Of a stretch of 9,543 bases of DNA, positions 8,052 to 9,543 are shown piece after piece. The notes beneath the pieces are model-generated. The model was not told where the DNA came from, ran no database searches, and worked only from the letters and a program-made list of their open reading frames with translations. Where the stretch lies: contig PEYH01000030.1 in assembly GCA_002774465.1 (NCBI GenBank), forward strand, positions 1-9,543. Direction: 5' to 3'. Source of the stretch: Parcubacteria group bacterium CG08_land_8_20_14_0_20_43_9 (GTDB lineage Bacteria; Patescibacteriota; Minisyncoccia; Minisyncoccales; PEYH01). How positions within the stretch are numbered: position 1 is the stretch's first letter; every line of letters starts with the position of its first letter. The position numbers and the translations under genes are program-made.

Positions 8052-9247
8052 AATACGGCGATTCGTTAAAACTTTCTTTAAGGATGTTCAGAACCAGACC
8101 GGCCAGAACTTGGTTGACTATTTTAGGAATGGGGGTGGGCACGGGTGCGGTTTTATTCCTGATAGGACTGGGCTATGGGTTTCAGAATTTGATTTTGTCC
8201 AATATCGTCAGCAGTGATACCTTGTTGAGCTTGACCATCTCCAGCACTCAGCCGGATGTTATTGTCCTTAACGACAGCGCTTTGGCGGAGATAAAAGGGA
8301 TTAACGGCGTTAAAGATATTTCTCCGATTGCCAGTTATCCGGCCCAGATTACCATGGGGGATTTAATCGGGAATATTATCCTCAAGGGCATAGATGAAAA
8401 TTATTTAAAATATGAGGGGGTCAACATTAAGAACGGCCGGGCGGCGGATAAAGGCAAGAGAGAGATAGTGGTTTCAGAGGCGGTTGTTATGCTTTTCGGC
8501 GTGGAGAGTAACGATAAAATCATCGGCGAAAAAGCGGAAATCCAGATTTCCGGGGCAATCGGAGAAGCCGGCGCCGGCGGAGAAGAATTTGTCCAATTTG
8601 ACGATAGATACGAAGTGGCGGGAGTGGTTGGAGACATAGAATCGGTTTTTATTTATTTCCCGCTGGCTGATTTGCAAAAGAAGGTCAATATTTTTGAATA
8701 TGAGTCGGCCAAAGTAAGAGTGGATAAAGAAAGCAGTATCTCTTCTGCGAGCGACGCTTTGATTGATAAGGGCTTCCAAGTTACCTCTTTGTCTGAAACA
8801 GTCAGTCAGGCGAATAAGATTTTTAAGGGCATACAGTTCGCTTTGGGATTTTTTGGAGCCATTGCCTTGTTTGTGGCGGCTATCGGGATGGTGAATACGA
8901 TGACCGTGACCTTGCTTGAGAGGACCAATGAAATAGGAATTATGAGAGCCACCGGCGCTTCAAAGAAAGATATTTTGACAATGTTTATCAGTGAGGCCAC
9001 GGTAATGGGATTTTTGGGAGGCATTTCAGGATTGATAGTCGGGATTTTAGGGGGCTCGTTATTTAATTTGGCAATAAACATACTGGCTGGCGCTTTTGGC
9101 GGCAAAGCAATCAGTTTATTTTACTATCCGGCTTGGTTTATTATCACGCTGATTATCGTATCAACTTTCGTTGGTCTGATAGCCGGGTTTTTCCCGGGCA
9201 GGAAAGCGGCCAAGCTTGACCCATTAGACGCCTTACGGTATAAATAA
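8048..9247 (+). CDS. MacB/FtsX-type ABC transporter permease
   Basis: 399 residues from GTG at 8048, which overlaps the ATPase stop as GTGA, the classical sign of translational coupling. Topology: short cytoplasmic N-terminus with basic RTRPAR, TM1 about 21-42 (TWLTILGMGVGTGAVLFLIG), extracytoplasmic MacB_PCD-like domain about 45-258, TM2 about 262-288, TM3 about 316-348, TM4 about 361-383. Family hallmarks are the coupling-helix motif ERTNEIGIMRATGASKKDI after TM2 (291-309) and the C-terminal PGRKAAKLDPLDALRYK. Length is usual for the family. The extracytoplasmic domain carries a Gly/Ala/Glu-rich loop (GAIGEAGAGGEE, 169-180). Such permeases do not form a classic channel; known relatives work by mechanotransmission to export peptides, move lipoproteins or control cell-wall hydrolases. 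No TolC/MacA partner gene is in view. Given the upstream giant gene, a role in releasing or assembling that surface protein is possible but inferred. Confidence 0.95.
   Translation: MKYGDSLKLSLRMFRTRPARTWLTILGMGVGTGAVLFLIGLGYGFQNLILSNIVSSDTLLSLTISSTQPDVIVLNDSALAEIKGINGVKDISPIASYPAQITMGDLIGNIILKGIDENYLKYEGVNIKNGRAADKGKREIVVSEAVVMLFGVESNDKIIGEKAEIQISGAIGEAGAGGEEFVQFDDRYEVAGVVGDIESVFIYFPLADLQKKVNIFEYESAKVRVDKESSISSASDALIDKGFQVTSLSETVSQANKIFKGIQFALGFFGAIALFVAAIGMVNTMTVTLLERTNEIGIMRATGASKKDILTMFISEATVMGFLGGISGLIVGILGGSLFNLAINILAGAFGGKAISLFYYPAWFIITLIIVSTFVGLIAGFFPGRKAAKLDPLDALRYK
9216..9244 (+). promoter_or_regulatory. Probable sigma70-type promoter for the tRNA cluster, inside the permease 3' end
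   Basis: TTGACC (9216-9221), a 17-base spacer, then TATAAA (9239-9244). Each hexamer matches its consensus at five of six positions and the spacer is optimal. Predicted transcription start is about 9251, just ahead of the tRNA-Ile 5' end at 9254. The hexamers coincide with permease codons for LDP and YK, which belong to a conserved family motif, so a chance match remains possible. The alternative is cotranscription of the tRNAs with the permease. Confidence 0.55.
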
Positions 9248-9253
9248 TTTCAC

Positions 9254-9327
9254 GGGCGCGTAGCTCAGTTGGCCAGAGCACGTCACTGATAATGACGGGG
9301 TCGATGGTTCAAGTCCATCCGCGCCCA
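9254..9327 (+). tRNA. tRNA-Ile (GAT anticodon)
   Basis: Full cloverleaf by eye. Acceptor GGGCGCG (9254-9260) pairs perfectly with CGCGCCC (9320-9326). D-arm GCTC/GAGC (9263-9266, 9276-9279); anticodon stem CGTCA/TGACG with loop CTGATAA, anticodon GAT at 9288-9290. Variable region is five bases; T-arm GATGG/CCATC around TTCAAGT. Discriminator A at 9327. The following CTT shows that CCA is not encoded, so it must be added by nucleotidyltransferase. It starts six bases after the permease stop. Confidence 0.96.
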
Positions 9328-9348
9328 CTTACAAGTTATAAAATTTAT

Positions 9349-9384
9349 GGGCTCGTAGCTCAGTTGGCTAGAGCACCTCATTTG
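9349..9384 (+). pseudogene. Truncated tRNA, 5' half only
   Basis: GGGCTCG, TA, D-arm GCTC...GAGC, then anticodon-stem 5' strand CCTCA and loop start TTTG form a canonical tRNA 5' half; 29 of its first 32 bases match the neighbouring tRNA-Ile. After 9384 the expected TGAGG strand, T-arm and CGAGCCC acceptor strand are absent, and intact tRNA-Ala begins at 9405. Read literally the anticodon would be TGT (Thr), but position 37 would be T, which is unusual; if the break falls after TTTG the parent could be any TGN tRNA. TTCAATT (9385-9391) resembles a T-loop, but its flanks do not pair. Could be a relic, a misassembly, or half of an interrupted tRNA gene. Confidence 0.7.
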
Positions 9385-9392
9385 TTCAATTG

Positions 9393-9405
9393 CCTAAATT
9401 TTAGG
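9393..9405. repeat. Short perfect palindrome between the broken tRNA and tRNA-Ala
   Basis: CCTAAA, one T, then TTTAGG form a perfect six-base inverted repeat that includes the first base of tRNA-Ala. It is too short and AU-rich to be a convincing terminator. It may mark the junction where the truncated tRNA was joined to this locus, or be chance. Confidence 0.4.
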
Positions 9406-9479
9406 GGCCTATAGTATAGTGGCTAATACACCGCATTTGCAATGCGGAGACGTGAGTTCGATTCTCACTAGGTCCACCA
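9405..9479 (+). tRNA. tRNA-Ala (TGC anticodon), CCA encoded
   Basis: Acceptor GGGCCTA (9405-9411) pairs with TAGGTCC (9469-9475), including the G3:U70 wobble (9407 with 9473) that defines alanine identity. D-arm GTAT/ATAC (9414-9417, 9426-9429); anticodon stem CCGCA/TGCGG with loop TTTGCAA, anticodon TGC at 9438-9440. Variable region is four bases; T-arm GTGAG/CTCAC (9452-9456, 9464-9468) around TTCGATT. Discriminator A at 9476, then encoded CCA at 9477-9479. The AU-rich D-stem differs from the GCTC/GAGC stem of its neighbours, so this is an independent lineage, not a local duplicate. Confidence 0.96.
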
Positions 9480-9500
9480 AAGTTTATTTACAGTGTGATT

Positions 9501-9538
9501 TGCCTCGCTCGGGGCTTCGCCCCTCGCTTCGGCAGGCA
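9501..9538. repeat. GC-rich hairpin with internal direct repeat, downstream of tRNA-Ala
   Basis: GGGGC, loop TTC, GCCCC (9511-9523) forms a tight hairpin, and TGCCT (9501-9505) can pair with AGGCA (9534-9538) as an outer stem. CCTCGCT occurs twice (9503-9509 and 9522-9528). It follows the tRNA cluster by about 20 bases and could terminate tRNA transcription, but the sequence after it (TTTCG, then the window edge) shows no clear T-tract. The style recalls interspersed REP-like palindromes. Confidence 0.5.
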
Positions 9539-9543
9539 TTTCG

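Noticed and set aside
9337..9342. TATAAA as a promoter for the truncated tRNA
   Set aside because: The spacing to 9349 would suit a -10 box, but the matching -35 position (9314-9319, TCCATC) lies inside tRNA-Ile and bears no resemblance to TTGACA; the AT-rich spacer makes a chance match likely.
9349..9404. A complete tRNA-Thr(TGT)
   Set aside because: No base-paired anticodon 3' strand, T-arm or acceptor 3' strand is present before tRNA-Ala; TTCAATT resembles a T-loop but its flanking bases (ATTTG and GCCTA) do not pair.

Overview
This window most likely comes from a Patescibacteria (Candidate Phyla Radiation) genome, probably of the Parcubacteria type. The main reasons are a giant Ser/Thr/Asp-rich surface protein with kelch and fibronectin-III-like repeats, whose first visible residues (WSGG... 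HPTNQT... W) look like a module I associate with that group, and a compact single-strand layout. TGA is a genuine stop (it ends the ABC ATPase gene), which argues against the Gracilibacteria/Absconditabacteria that read TGA as glycine. The taxonomic call is inference from style, not from a marker gene.

Layout, all on the + strand. Positions 2-6757 hold the 3' part of one huge coding region (2251 visible residues), open to the left edge, so its start and any signal peptide lie upstream. Its order is: short N-terminal module; six-bladed kelch propeller (about 150-1120); a beta-rich domain with a Cys pair; an FN3-like domain carrying an inserted small module; a Cys-containing Ig-like domain; a classical FN3 domain; then thirteen FN3/purple-acid-phosphatase-N-like repeats (2684-6682), interrupted by a seven-glycine linker and a helical insert; and a short amphipathic C-terminal tail. 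Four bases later comes an ABC ATPase of the MacB/LolD type (6762-8051) with an unusual ~200-residue C-terminal extension containing a duplicated motif. Its stop overlaps the GTG start of a MacB/FtsX-type permease (8048-9247) by four bases.

The 3' end (9248-9543) is an RNA cluster: tRNA-Ile(GAT) only six bases after the permease stop, a tRNA gene truncated in its anticodon loop, an intact tRNA-Ala(TGC) with the G3:U70 identity pair and an encoded CCA, and a GC-rich hairpin/direct-repeat element at the window edge. A good sigma70-like promoter (TTGACC-17-TATAAA) for the tRNAs lies inside the last codons of the permease.

The ATPase and permease almost certainly form one transporter, a homodimeric permease with two ATPases. 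Tight spacing with the giant surface-protein gene suggests a functional unit: the transporter may export, assemble, release or signal with the surface protein. That link is an inference. The most unusual items are the duplicated C-terminal domain on the ATPase, the three-gene cassette, the higher-order repeat architecture of the giant protein, and the broken tRNA.
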